Below, one piece after another: positions 54,658 to 63,560 of a stretch of DNA of 64,000 nucleotides; position 1 is the first letter of the stretch, and the number at the start of each line of letters is the position of its first letter. The position numbers and the translations under genes are program-made. Under the pieces are notes generated by a model that made no database searches, was not told the origin of the DNA, and saw only the letters and a program-made list of their open reading frames with translations. The stretch comes from Oscillospiraceae bacterium. Lineage in GTDB: Bacteria; Bacillota; Clostridia; UBA1212; SIG427. Location: positions 47,699-111,698 of the forward strand of contig SVJE01000003.1 of NCBI GenBank assembly GCA_015069135.1, in the 5' to 3' direction.

Positions 54658-55887
54658 ATGAAACATCCTGTAAACCCTTTATTACCACTTGAATATTTTA
54701 TTCCCGATGTAGAAGCCCATGTCTGGAATGATGGTCGTATATATCTCTACGGATCAAAAGATATAGCAGGGGAGAAAACATACTGTAGCAGAGAATATCA
54801 TGTGTTTTCATCAGATAATATGACTAAGTGGGTAGATCATGGTGTTGCATTTAGTTTAGATGATGTTTCCTGGGCCAAAGATGCCTCTGCATTGTATGCT
54901 CCCGATTGTGCCTACAAAGACGGAACATATTATTTATATTATTGTATTCCTGATGGTCGTTGCGGAGTAGCAACGTCTAATTGTCCATATGGACCTTTTA
55001 AAGATGTTGGCCCTATAGAACATGTAACTATGATTGACCCTGCCGTATTTATAGATGATGACGGACAGGCATACATATATTGGGGTCAGTTTGACGGAGT
55101 CCGGGTTGCAAAATTAAAAGACAACATGACGGAAATATATCCTGAAACCATTACTCAGCCTTTAAGTGTGGCTGAGCATGAATTCCATGAAGGCAGCTCT
55201 ATAAAGAAAATAAACGGCAAGTACTATTATCTTTTTACAGATACACATCGTCATGGCAATAAAGCTACCTGCTTAGGTTACGCTGTTTCCGATAATCCCA
55301 TGGCAGGATTTGAATACAGAGGGGTAGTAATCGATAATTATGGTTGCGATCCGGGGACCTGGAACAATCATGGTTCTATAGAAAAATTTAATGGTCAGTG
55401 GTATGTATTTTATCATCGCTCCACTCACGGATGGGAGTTTTCACGCCATGTATGCGCAGAATCTATAACTTTCACGGAAGAAGGAAACATAGAAGAAGTT
55501 GAAATGACAACTTCAGGTGTAGCAGGTGCAATTCCGGCAGGGGAGCATTTGGCCTGTTCAGCCTGTAAAATGACCGGTAACGTCAGGTTTGTAAAAGAAG
55601 AAAACAGATATTTATTGGCAGAAATCAAACCCGGGGATACAGCTCTTTATAGATATATTAAATTTAATGGCGAAGAAAACTTTTCTGTAAAATGTAAATG
55701 CTTCGGACGGCTTAATATTGAGCTATATATTGATGAAAAATGTTATGGTGTGTTGTTAGCGGATACACAAGGGGAGTACAAAGAAATAACAGCCGAAATC
55801 CCTGCTGTTTCAGGTGTTAAGTCTATAGAACTGAAGTTTACCGGAAATTTCTCAGAAGGAGAAATAGAGTCCTTTTCTTTCTTTTAA
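54658..55887 (+). CDS. GH43-family-like glycosidase, intracellular
   Basis: 409 residues with no signal peptide. The five-bladed propeller part (~1-290) carries the usual triad of acidic residues: Asp in PDVEAHVWNDG (~16), Asp in MIDPAVFIDDDG (~124) and Glu in HEFHEGSSIKK (~177). A C-terminal beta-sandwich (~300-409) resembles a CBM6-like domain. The family mostly releases arabinose or xylose from oligosaccharides; a cytoplasmic enzyme implies import of oligosaccharides first. A possible promoter is TTGCTG (54596)-17 bp-TAAAAT (54619). SD AAGAGGA. Substrate cannot be decided from sequence. Confidence 0.85.
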   Translation: MKHPVNPLLPLEYFIPDVEAHVWNDGRIYLYGSKDIAGEKTYCSREYHVFSSDNMTKWVDHGVAFSLDDVSWAKDASALYAPDCAYKDGTYYLYYCIPDGRCGVATSNCPYGPFKDVGPIEHVTMIDPAVFIDDDGQAYIYWGQFDGVRVAKLKDNMTEIYPETITQPLSVAEHEFHEGSSIKKINGKYYYLFTDTHRHGNKATCLGYAVSDNPMAGFEYRGVVIDNYGCDPGTWNNHGSIEKFNGQWYVFYHRSTHGWEFSRHVCAESITFTEEGNIEEVEMTTSGVAGAIPAGEHLACSACKMTGNVRFVKEENRYLLAEIKPGDTALYRYIKFNGEENFSVKCKCFGRLNIELYIDEKCYGVLLADTQGEYKEITAEIPAVSGVKSIELKFTGNFSEGEIESFSFF

Positions 55888-55900
55888 AATAGTCAAGCAC

Positions 55901-55938
55901 AAAAAGACGAAGTGTATAGATTTACACTTCGTCTTTTT
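55901..55938. terminator. Bidirectional terminator between convergent genes
   Basis: AAAAAGACGAAGTGTA (55901-55916) pairs perfectly over 16 bp with 55923-55938 around a 6-nt loop. Confidence 0.85.
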
Positions 55939-55965
55939 TGATGCAAATAATATATTATTAAAACT

Positions 55966-58365
55966 TTATTCTGAAATAGTAAATGTCATTTCTCCCACAC
56001 CGGCATCGGCATAATAGATTCCGGGAGCAACAGAGCTTACACAACCGGTAGCCAAATAGAAAAAGTGATAGGAACCATCTTCTTTGCGAAGTATCTCACC
56101 GGTGCCGTTTTCTGTAATAAGGCCATAGAAGAACATGTTGCGATTGTTAATTGTCTTAGGATCGTTAGTATCTACTCCTGCAAGCTCACAATTATCTCCG
56201 CCTACAAAATTCAAACCATCACGGGACATAAACAGAGTAGGACGCCAATATTCAGCACCATCGATTACCACTGTATTAAATGTGATTCTCATAAATACTT
56301 TGTTTCCGTTATCATCCTCGAAATAGGCCAGCTGGTTACCAATCTGGGCAAAACCGGAGGTTTCTTCTCTTTGGGAGAATAAGAATCTGTCAGGTCTGTC
56401 AGATCTGATTCTTACATAGCCGTAGAATGCATTATTTACATGATATCCGGTATAAATCCAGAAAGGTTTTCCGTCAGGGTCATCAGGTACGTAAAGTACT
56501 TCGTGGTGGTTAAATCCAATTTCATAGTCTAATTCTTCGTCAACAACAATAGCCGGTTCATCAGTTTTTCTGGTCCAATTGATACCATCTTCGGAATAAG
56601 CATAACCAATTCTATCGCCGTAGTTTCCTGCCGGTGTGTGTATTTCACACTGCCAATACATGTGGTACATATTATCTACATAAAGAACTTCAGGTTCTAA
56701 TGTGTTTCCTGTCCACCAGTCGTCTTCGCCCAACTCCCAACCTAAATAGAACATAGGCTTATCAATGTAGCGCCTCCAGTTCAGTCCGTCAGAAGAAGTT
56801 GAAAGCAAAACATGGTCGCCATCACTTCCTTCTATGTTACGGTCCATCCATCTGGCTCCGGAGTACATTCTGTATTCGCCGTTGACATGCATTCCGAAAA
56901 GCGAATAGTCATAGGCCGGATCTCCGTAAGCATAATAAATTGAAACATAGCTGGGATATATAGCAATAAAGTCAGCAGCACCATTACCTGTAATGTCTCC
57001 GGCTGCAATATATAATGGCTTGTTTGCTATCTGGAAAGAGCCATAAAGGTTTTTATTATCACCATCGGTCTCATAGCAACCATATCTGCCGTCACCTCTG
57101 CCGAAAAGTGAAGTAACAGTAAAGATACCGTCAACAATTTGAGAGTAGGTAATATCACAAATACCGTCGGAGTTAATATCAGCTGCATAAATACCTTCTA
57201 TATCTTCAGGAATAGCAGGCACAGTGTTTTCAAAAAGCTTTGTTAAGGAATTGTTCTTAACAGTATAAGTCTTTATGCTATTACCATTGGCAACAATTAT
57301 GTCATAGCAGCCGTTCCCGTCTGCATCACCGGAAAGTATAGTACCTTCACAGTCTAAAGGATAGTAAAATGCTTTGAAACCGGTAGCTGATCCATAGTAA
57401 ACAATTACCATATGATCCTTGCTGCAAATAATATCATTAAAGCCATCGCCGTTAACATCTCCGGCTCCCTTCAGACTTACATCTCCGCCAACATAAATTT
57501 CACCAATGAGCTTGGTGCGGAAACGCAAATCTTCCTGTACCACATATACTTGTTTGCCACTTTTCAGCAATGTGGTTGCATTTATTGATAATGTCCCATT
57601 TTTAAGTATAATAACATCTCCGAAACTATCACCGTTCATATCGGCGCAGACAATTTCGCCACTGATATTTCGAAGAGTATTACACTGACCTAATTTATAA
57701 TTTGAGCCATAATAAGAGAAATCTCTGTTCATGGCACTTTCGTGTCCATAAAACTTGCTGTTGTAGTTAATGTTAAAATTTACATTTCCGTTAAATGTTG
57801 CGGTCCCGTTTTTTTCTGTGATTTGTTCACGATATACAGGCTGACACTCTACAGATAAATTAGTTTCAGGCAAGAGTAACAACTTAGAAGCACCTTTTAA
57901 ATATGCTTTTGTAAGCATATAATCTTCTGTGGATATTTTATTATCATAATTGACATTGGATGCTTCGAGAAATTCATTAGTCAAGACCAAATTTCCGGTT
58001 ATATGACTTTTGATTCTTATATAATCTGCAGTTGTTATTTTTCCATCACCGTTATTATCACCTCTTACAACAATAGTGAGACAAACGTTGTTTTCAAGAG
58101 TCATACCGGTAGCAATCGAATCTTTTCCGGTTACATCATCTCCGTTGGCATTGCGAATCTTAGCAACTGTTGTGAAGTTGGATTCAAGCATATCAGCAGT
58201 AGTGTTAACACTTGTACCTTTAAGATAATTACCGTCATGCCACAGATAACTACCCGGGATAATGTCCGGCTGGGGTTCAGCAGAGGTTGCTGATGCATGT
58301 ATAATTGCTGAACAAAAGATTAGAATGCACAACAGTTGGATAACAAACAATCTCTTAAATTTCAT
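55966..58365 (-). CDS. Secreted dockerin protein with FG-GAP/VCBS-like repeats and a C-terminal five-bladed-propeller-like domain
   Basis: 799 residues. Signal peptide (~1-25), pre-dockerin module (~45-100), dockerin (~101-165) with a normal first loop (GDNNGDGKITTADYI) and a degraded second loop (NVNYDNKISTEDYM). A region of FG-GAP-like calcium loops follows (~235-480, pattern DINSDGICDI, DVNGDGFNDII-type). The C-terminal ~290 residues (from 'MYSGARWMDRN') resemble GH43/GH32-type propellers with blades such as TSSDGLNWRRY and YSEDGINWTRK. A clear AGGAGG precedes the ATG. It is divergent from an AraC regulator. It is likely a scaffold- or surface-bound glycan enzyme or lectin. Confidence 0.8.
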   Translation of the reverse strand: MKFKRLFVIQLLCILIFCSAIIHASATSAEPQPDIIPGSYLWHDGNYLKGTSVNTTADMLESNFTTVAKIRNANGDDVTGKDSIATGMTLENNVCLTIVVRGDNNGDGKITTADYIRIKSHITGNLVLTNEFLEASNVNYDNKISTEDYMLTKAYLKGASKLLLLPETNLSVECQPVYREQITEKNGTATFNGNVNFNINYNSKFYGHESAMNRDFSYYGSNYKLGQCNTLRNISGEIVCADMNGDSFGDVIILKNGTLSINATTLLKSGKQVYVVQEDLRFRTKLIGEIYVGGDVSLKGAGDVNGDGFNDIICSKDHMVIVYYGSATGFKAFYYPLDCEGTILSGDADGNGCYDIIVANGNSIKTYTVKNNSLTKLFENTVPAIPEDIEGIYAADINSDGICDITYSQIVDGIFTVTSLFGRGDGRYGCYETDGDNKNLYGSFQIANKPLYIAAGDITGNGAADFIAIYPSYVSIYYAYGDPAYDYSLFGMHVNGEYRMYSGARWMDRNIEGSDGDHVLLSTSSDGLNWRRYIDKPMFYLGWELGEDDWWTGNTLEPEVLYVDNMYHMYWQCEIHTPAGNYGDRIGYAYSEDGINWTRKTDEPAIVVDEELDYEIGFNHHEVLYVPDDPDGKPFWIYTGYHVNNAFYGYVRIRSDRPDRFLFSQREETSGFAQIGNQLAYFEDDNGNKVFMRITFNTVVIDGAEYWRPTLFMSRDGLNFVGGDNCELAGVDTNDPKTINNRNMFFYGLITENGTGEILRKEDGSYHFFYLATGCVSSVAPGIYYADAGVGEMTFTISE

Positions 58366-58443
58366 AAAAATCCTCCTAATGTCATTTGCAATTCAGTCTG
58401 GTTAAGTTCACAACTGATTTTCCGAGTAAATACATATATTTGT

Positions 58444-58472
58444 ATAATAAGACAAATTGTGCTATCATTCAA
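58444..58472 (-). promoter_or_regulatory. Putative promoter of the dockerin/propeller gene
   Basis: Minus strand: TTGAAT (58472-58467), a 17-bp spacer and TATTAT (58449-58444). The spacer contains one half-site of an inverted repeat. Confidence 0.5.
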
Positions 58473-58503
58473 GTTAAATTGTAGTAAAAATTGGACAATT
58501 TGT
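58452..58503. promoter_or_regulatory. Inverted pair of ACAAATTGT sites between araC-type gene and dockerin gene
   Basis: ACAAATTGT (58452-58460) and its exact reverse complement ACAATTTGT (58495-58503), both followed by GC. This is a candidate operator for the neighbouring AraC regulator. Confidence 0.4.
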
Positions 58504-58517
58504 GCAAAGGAGAGCGC

Positions 58518-59309
58518 ATGCGTAATATTTTTAGAGAAACAAAAACGGATATAGACTTTATATGTTCAAATTGGCTTGACTTTCCTGTTCATATCCATGA
58601 TGATATTGAGCTGATATATACAAGAAAGGGTAGTGTTACGGCTTTTTGCAACGGTAAAAAATATGACCTTAAGGAAGGTAGCTTCTTTTTGGTATTTCCA
58701 AACCAAATGCATCACTATGTTAATTGTGATCGAGAGGGGGAATATATTATGCTTATTGTAAAGCCTTCCAGAATAATAGGATATAGTAATATTTTTAACA
58801 AGGGAATTCCGGAAAATAATTGCTACTATGTTCAAAGCGAATATGACAAAAGTATTGCTGTTGACTTTGAAACGGCTTTTGGAGAATATGTAAAATATGG
58901 AGATAGCAATATAATGACAGGTTATTTTATTGTTGTTTTTGGTAAACTTCTCAAGCATTACAATGTTTTACAAACAAAAACGATGGGAAGCAATACTTAT
59001 GATATTATTAAATATTGTACAGACCATTACAAGACAGAAATTTCAGTTGAAGATGTTGCTAGAGCGTTGAATAAAAGTAGAAGTTATGTTTCTCATGTTT
59101 TCAGTGAAAGACTTTCAATGAATTTTAATACATATGTAAATTCTTTAAGATTATCAGATTCTGTCAGAATGATAGAAGATACCGGTTTGTCATTAACCGA
59201 AATTGCCGTGGAATCCGGTTTTACAACAATAAGAACATTCAATAGAGTTTTCAAAATGAAATATGGTATTTCTCCTTCCCAATATAGAAAAAATGCAGGG
59301 AAGAGATAA
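58518..59309 (+). CDS. AraC-family transcriptional regulator
   Basis: 263 residues from ATG at 58518, 6 nt behind AAAGGAGA. The N-terminal cupin-like sensor (~1-130, with FPVHIHDDIELIYT and GSFFLVFPNQMHHYVN) is followed by two helix-turn-helix motifs (~165-260; VEDVARALNKSRSYVSHVF and LTEIAVESGFTTIRTFNRVF). Such regulators usually respond to sugars. It probably controls the divergent dockerin/propeller gene and perhaps itself. Confidence 0.9.
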   Translation: MRNIFRETKTDIDFICSNWLDFPVHIHDDIELIYTRKGSVTAFCNGKKYDLKEGSFFLVFPNQMHHYVNCDREGEYIMLIVKPSRIIGYSNIFNKGIPENNCYYVQSEYDKSIAVDFETAFGEYVKYGDSNIMTGYFIVVFGKLLKHYNVLQTKTMGSNTYDIIKYCTDHYKTEISVEDVARALNKSRSYVSHVFSERLSMNFNTYVNSLRLSDSVRMIEDTGLSLTEIAVESGFTTIRTFNRVFKMKYGISPSQYRKNAGKR

Positions 59310-59328
59310 ATAATTTTATATTTATTAA

Positions 59329-59369
59329 AAAAGGCACTGATCAACTTTTGTTTGGAATCAGTGCCTTTT
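59329..59369. terminator. Bidirectional terminator between convergent genes
   Basis: AAAAGGCACTGAT (59329-59341) and ATCAGTGCCTTTT (59357-59369) form a perfect 13-bp stem. Confidence 0.85.
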
Positions 59370-59391
59370 AGACTTAGTTATTCTATGAATT

Positions 59392-60822
59392 TTATTCCTC
59401 TACAGGAAAGAAATCTATTATTTCTACATCAAATTGCAATATCAACATTGCGTCCACGGAATCAACAATACTGTTTCCGTCTACATCTGCTAAAGTGAGA
59501 TTTATAGCATCATCGCTGATTAATTCAACTGAGTGTTGCAACGCAATCATGGCATCCATTGCATTTATAGAACCGTTGCTGTCTGCATCTCCATAAGGTA
59601 TGCCGGAGGGTTCTTTAACTTCAATATCAAAAGTTGTCGTATAGTCCAGATAAGATATAGTTAATGTCTTTGTACCGGCTGTTTCAGACTCAAAACCGCT
59701 TATCTCAAAATCGCTAGAAATTGTATCTACACTTTCGTCGGAATAAACAAGGTTAATAGAAAGACCTAACGTAGAAAACGGTTTACCGACAGCATATTTA
59801 GTCTTTGTGGGCATAGTGTTTATCGAGATAGATTCAAGCGTTTTAGGCACAGGTGTAGGAGAGGGGGTTGGTGCTTGAGTAGGCTTAGGAGTTATCTTTT
59901 CAGGGAATTTTATTGTTATATCATATTGAGTAAGCCATTGTTTGGTTCCAAAATCCCTTGCTCTAAATACAACTTTTCCGTTATAAACTTCTACAAAATA
60001 AAGCACAGAACCTGAAGTATAACCATAAGGAGCCCCTTTTGTAGGAGGAATATGTACATATGAACATTTTCCGTTATTTACATAGCTGTTTGTATATCCA
60101 AAACCATTGTGAGTGTGACCACTCATAAAAATAACCTGAGGATACTTTTCAATCAGAGCTTTAACCTGATCATTTTGAGCACCTAAGTTCTCTTCGTCTT
60201 TTTCAGTTCTTCCATGGGTACCTTTTATGGCCTGATGGCTAATAACAAAAATAGGTTTTTCCGGTTCAGCCTTTTCAGCAAGTTTTGTTTCAAGCCAATT
60301 TAATTGTGTATTAGAAATGTATGCCTGGTCTTTAAGAGCGGCTTCTGTACTTATTACGATGAAATGGTATCCGTTAATCCATCTGTCATAATAGGGAACA
60401 GATGAATTTGTACCACAACCGTATGTACCACAATATTTTTTATATCTTGCAAAAGCTTCGGTATAGCCGCCGGTTTGATGTCTTCCTGCATCGTGATTTC
60501 CCATAACTGTAAGAATATTTGACGTAGGTGAAGAACCTAAGGCTTTCACAAAGCGTTTGTATTGATATTCATAACCGCCATCAGTAAGGTCTCCGGCAAT
60601 TACGACTGCATCAGGCTTGTTGCTGTAAGTTGCAGTATCCAAAAGACCATTTCTTAATCTGTTGTAGTATGAACATGAATCAGAATCAGACAGAACATGT
60701 GTATCACTCATAATTGCAAAACTGAGAAGTGGTTTATTTGCGGCTACTGAATTTAAAGGTAAAATATTTAAAAGCAATATGGAACACAGAAACAGAATAA
60801 GGGTTTTGTTAATTTTATTCAT
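59392..60822 (-). CDS. Secreted metallophosphoesterase with Big_3 and dockerin domains
   Basis: 476 residues. A signal peptide (~1-28) precedes a calcineurin-like phosphoesterase (~33-290) with the complete metal set: SDTH, GDLTDGG, GNHD, SHQ and GHTH. A Pro/Thr linker (~312-330) leads to a Big_3 domain (~333-405), very like those at 50-2653, and a dockerin (~410-470) of the DAM..LQ class (GDADSNGSINAMDAM and ADVDGNSIVDSVDAM). It probably acts outside the cell on phosphate esters; the substrate is unknown. AAGGAG is 6 nt before the ATG, and TTGTTT-17-TAATAT is a possible promoter upstream. Confidence 0.88.
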   Translation of the reverse strand: MNKINKTLILFLCSILLLNILPLNSVAANKPLLSFAIMSDTHVLSDSDSCSYYNRLRNGLLDTATYSNKPDAVVIAGDLTDGGYEYQYKRFVKALGSSPTSNILTVMGNHDAGRHQTGGYTEAFARYKKYCGTYGCGTNSSVPYYDRWINGYHFIVISTEAALKDQAYISNTQLNWLETKLAEKAEPEKPIFVISHQAIKGTHGRTEKDEENLGAQNDQVKALIEKYPQVIFMSGHTHNGFGYTNSYVNNGKCSYVHIPPTKGAPYGYTSGSVLYFVEVYNGKVVFRARDFGTKQWLTQYDITIKFPEKITPKPTQAPTPSPTPVPKTLESISINTMPTKTKYAVGKPFSTLGLSINLVYSDESVDTISSDFEISGFESETAGTKTLTISYLDYTTTFDIEVKEPSGIPYGDADSNGSINAMDAMIALQHSVELISDDAINLTLADVDGNSIVDSVDAMLILQFDVEIIDFFPVEE

Positions 60823-60986
60823 AAAGGTCTCCTTGGATTATCAAATTCATTAATTCTGCAATAAAAATTAACCTGCTGATATTAACATAAAATGAGAGCG
60901 TAAACAATGCCTTAGGTAAAAAATGGTAACAAATTTGTAAATTTTTTATATTTCTACTTCTTTTTTTAAGAAATTTATAGTAAGAT

Positions 60987-61002
60987 GTTAGCAACGGCTA
61001 AC
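60987..61002 (+). promoter_or_regulatory. Palindrome upstream of feoAB, candidate metalloregulator operator
   Basis: GTTAGC-AACG-GCTAAC is a perfect 6-4-6 palindrome 22 bp before the feoAB start. Its half-site resembles iron boxes of DtxR/IdeR-type repressors. The identity of the regulator is inference. Confidence 0.4.
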
Positions 61003-61024
61003 TCGGCTGGAAAGGAAGAAATAT

Positions 61025-63370
61025 ATGACATTAAAAGATTTACCAATAGAAAAAACAGCGACTATAACTTCAGTAGGAGGAGAGGGTGCATTAAGGCAAC
61101 ATTTCTTAGACATGGGTGTTATACCCGGTGAAGAAATTACTCTTATAAAATACGCTCCCATGGGAGATCCTATGGAGTTTATGATCCACGGATATGAACT
61201 TACATTAAGAGTTGCGGATGCAGAAAAAATTCAAATAGAAAATGTAAAGGAAAGAGAAACTGAACATTTTACCCAAGAAAAAAGAAAACGTATTTCTCAC
61301 CCTGGACTTGGTGAAGGTGGTAAATATCATGTTAAAGCAACAGAACAACCTCTTCCGGAAGACAAGGTGCTGACATTTGCTTTAGCAGGAAATCAGAATT
61401 GCGGCAAAACCACACTTTTTAATCAACTGACAGGTTCAAACCAACATGTGGGAAACTTCCCGGGGGTCACAGTAGACAGAAAAGATGGTGTAATAAAAGG
61501 ATATCCTAATACTCTTATAACAGACCTTCCCGGCATATATTCCATGTCGCCTTATTCCAACGAGGAAATGGTTACAAGAGAATTTATAATGAACGAGCAT
61601 CCTTGCGGAATTATAAACATAGTGGATGCGTCTAATATCGAAAGAAATATGTATCTTACCATGCAACTTATGGAGCTTAATGTGCCAATGGTGCTGGCTC
61701 TTAATATGATGGATGAAGTGAGAGAAAATGGTGGAGCAATCCTGGTTAATGAGATGGAAGACTTATTAGGTATTCCTGTTGTTCCTATTTCTGCTTCTAA
61801 GGGAGAAGGTATTGATGAACTTGTGGAGCATGCGATACACGTTGCAAAATATCAGGAGCGCCCGGGTAGAGTAGATTTTTGCAAAGCAAATAAAAAAGGC
61901 GGTGCTGTCCACAGATGTCTTCACGGTATAATGCACCTCATAGAGGATCATTGTAAAACTGCTGACATTCCGGTGCGATTTGCGGCTTCAAAATTGGCAG
62001 AAGGGGATAATGTAATAGCAGAAAAGCTTAATCTTGATGCTAACGAAACAGAAATGTTAGAGCATATTATCTCCCAGATGGAAAAAGAAAGCGGTATGGA
62101 CAGAGCTGCTGCCATTGCAGATATGCGTTTTACCTTTATTAAAGATATATGTGCGGCAACTGTAGTTAAACCAAGAGAGAGTAAAGAGCATGCAAGAAGT
62201 ATAAAAATCGACAAAATACTTACAGGTAAATATACTGCTATACCAAGTTTTATAGCAATTATAGCTTTAGTGTTCTGGCTTACTTTTGATGTGATCGGGG
62301 CTTGGCTTCAGGGCCTGTTAGAATCAGGAATCGGCTGGCTTACAGATTTGGTAGATAAAGCTATGGCGTCAGCCGGTGTAAACGAAGTTCTACATTCTCT
62401 GGTTATAGACGGTATATTTAACGGAGTTGGTACAGTGCTAAGCTTCCTTCCCGTTATAGTGGTACTGTTCTTCTTCCTTTCTCTTATGGAGGACAGTGGT
62501 TACATAGCAAGAGTTGCATTTGTGATGGATAAATTGCTTCGTAAAATAGGTCTGTCCGGCCGTAGTATAGTTCCTATGCTTATAGGTTTTGGTTGTACTG
62601 TGCCTGGTGTTATGGCTACCAGAACACTTCCTTCAGAACGTGATCGTAAAATGACTATATTACTGACACCTTTTATGAGCTGTTCTGCGAAACTTCCTAT
62701 ATATGCATTTTTTACAGCTGCATTTTTTCCGGAATACGGTGGACTTGTTATGGTGCTTCTGTATTTAGGGGGCATTGCTGTAGGTATACTTATGGCGCTT
62801 CTTATGAAAGGCATTATGTTTAAGGGAGAGGCTGTACCTTTTGTTATGGAGCTTCCTAACTACAGAATGCCGGGAGTTAAGAATGTGAGTATGCTTCTTT
62901 GGGATAAAGCAAAGGATTTTTTGCAGAGAGCCTTTACTGTAATATTTATAGCTACCATAGTAATATGGTTCTTACAGACTTTTGACTTACATTTAAATAT
63001 TGTAGAAAACTCTGAAGATAGTATGTTAGCTATGTTGGCCGGAATTATTGCTCCCATATTTATTCCTCTTGGTTTTGGTGACTGGAAATTCTCCACGGCC
63101 CTTATTACAGGCTTCATGGCAAAGGAAAGTGTTGTTTCAACCCTTACTGTTTTATTTGGTAGTTCTGCTGTATTGGCCGATATTATGACACCTTCCGCTG
63201 CTGTAAGTATGTTGGTATTCTGCCTTTTGTACACGCCTTGCGTGGCGGCGGTAGCTGCAGTAAAACGAGAGCTGGGTGGCAAATGGGCTGTTGGCGTGGT
63301 GGTTGGCCAATGTGCTATTGCATGGGTTGTATCTTTTGTTGTAAAAATGTTATTTTCTTTGTTTATGTGA
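61025..63370 (+). CDS. feoB: Ferrous iron transporter, FeoA-FeoB fusion
   Basis: 781 residues. The FeoA SH3-like domain (~1-75) is fused through a linker (~76-115) to FeoB. The cytoplasmic GTPase has GNQNCGKTTLFNQLTG (~123), DLPGIYSMSPYSNEE (~167) and NMMDE. The membrane part has two GATE regions and the conserved FGCTVPGVMATRTL (~518). It imports Fe(II) under anaerobic conditions. The fusion replaces the usual separate feoA gene. It ends with its own terminator, which overlaps a riboswitch. Confidence 0.94.
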   Translation: MTLKDLPIEKTATITSVGGEGALRQHFLDMGVIPGEEITLIKYAPMGDPMEFMIHGYELTLRVADAEKIQIENVKERETEHFTQEKRKRISHPGLGEGGKYHVKATEQPLPEDKVLTFALAGNQNCGKTTLFNQLTGSNQHVGNFPGVTVDRKDGVIKGYPNTLITDLPGIYSMSPYSNEEMVTREFIMNEHPCGIINIVDASNIERNMYLTMQLMELNVPMVLALNMMDEVRENGGAILVNEMEDLLGIPVVPISASKGEGIDELVEHAIHVAKYQERPGRVDFCKANKKGGAVHRCLHGIMHLIEDHCKTADIPVRFAASKLAEGDNVIAEKLNLDANETEMLEHIISQMEKESGMDRAAAIADMRFTFIKDICAATVVKPRESKEHARSIKIDKILTGKYTAIPSFIAIIALVFWLTFDVIGAWLQGLLESGIGWLTDLVDKAMASAGVNEVLHSLVIDGIFNGVGTVLSFLPVIVVLFFFLSLMEDSGYIARVAFVMDKLLRKIGLSGRSIVPMLIGFGCTVPGVMATRTLPSERDRKMTILLTPFMSCSAKLPIYAFFTAAFFPEYGGLVMVLLYLGGIAVGILMALLMKGIMFKGEAVPFVMELPNYRMPGVKNVSMLLWDKAKDFLQRAFTVIFIATIVIWFLQTFDLHLNIVENSEDSMLAMLAGIIAPIFIPLGFGDWKFSTALITGFMAKESVVSTLTVLFGSSAVLADIMTPSAAVSMLVFCLLYTPCVAAVAAVKRELGGKWAVGVVVGQCAIAWVVSFVVKMLFSLFM

Positions 63371-63373
63371 ATA

Positions 63374-63403
63374 TTGACATTTTACCGTAAAATGTATTAG
63401 AAT
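63374..63403 (+). promoter_or_regulatory. Promoter of the riboswitch-controlled exchanger
   Basis: A perfect TTGACA (63374-63379), 18-bp spacer and TAGAAT (63398-63403), just after the feoAB stop. The predicted start is about 63410. Confidence 0.7.
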
Positions 63404-63447
63404 TGTGGCGATATCTTTCTTAGGGGAGTAGTCGCCACAATTTTTTG
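63401..63447 (+). terminator. Terminator of feoAB, overlapping the riboswitch
   Basis: AATTGTGGCGA (63401-63411) pairs perfectly over 11 bp with TCGCCACAATT (63432-63442), followed by TTTT. The 20-nt loop contains the GGGGAGTA element of the aptamer. Confidence 0.65.
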
Positions 63448-63506
63448 TGGGACAAGCCAACAATCGCGGTTATTAACCTGGCTTGTCTTGATTGATGAGA
63501 CTTAGG
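63419..63506 (+). ncRNA. yybP-ykoY family Mn2+ riboswitch aptamer
   Basis: The signature CTTAGGGGAGTAG (63419-63431) begins the aptamer. P1 pairs CTTAGG (63419-63424) with CTTAGG (63501-63506) using wobble pairs. CCACAA/TTGTGG and GACAAGCC/GGCTTGTC are internal stems, and TGAGA precedes the 3' P1 strand as the AGCAAGA-type loop does in known members. This family senses Mn2+ and controls manganese exporters, including CaCA-family transporters such as the one that follows. Confidence 0.82.
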
Positions 63507-63543
63507 ATGCAGTTTATCTGTGTCTTCAGGTCTTTATTTTTTT
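63498..63543 (+). terminator. Riboswitch expression-platform terminator
   Basis: AGACTT/AGGTCT and GATGCAG/CTGTGTC pair (partly G-U) around loop TTTAT, then TTATTTTTTT. The 5' arm includes the 3' strand of aptamer P1, so the two folds exclude each other; ligand binding should favour read-through. Confidence 0.75.
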
Positions 63544-63560
63544 GGAAAAGAGGATGTAGT

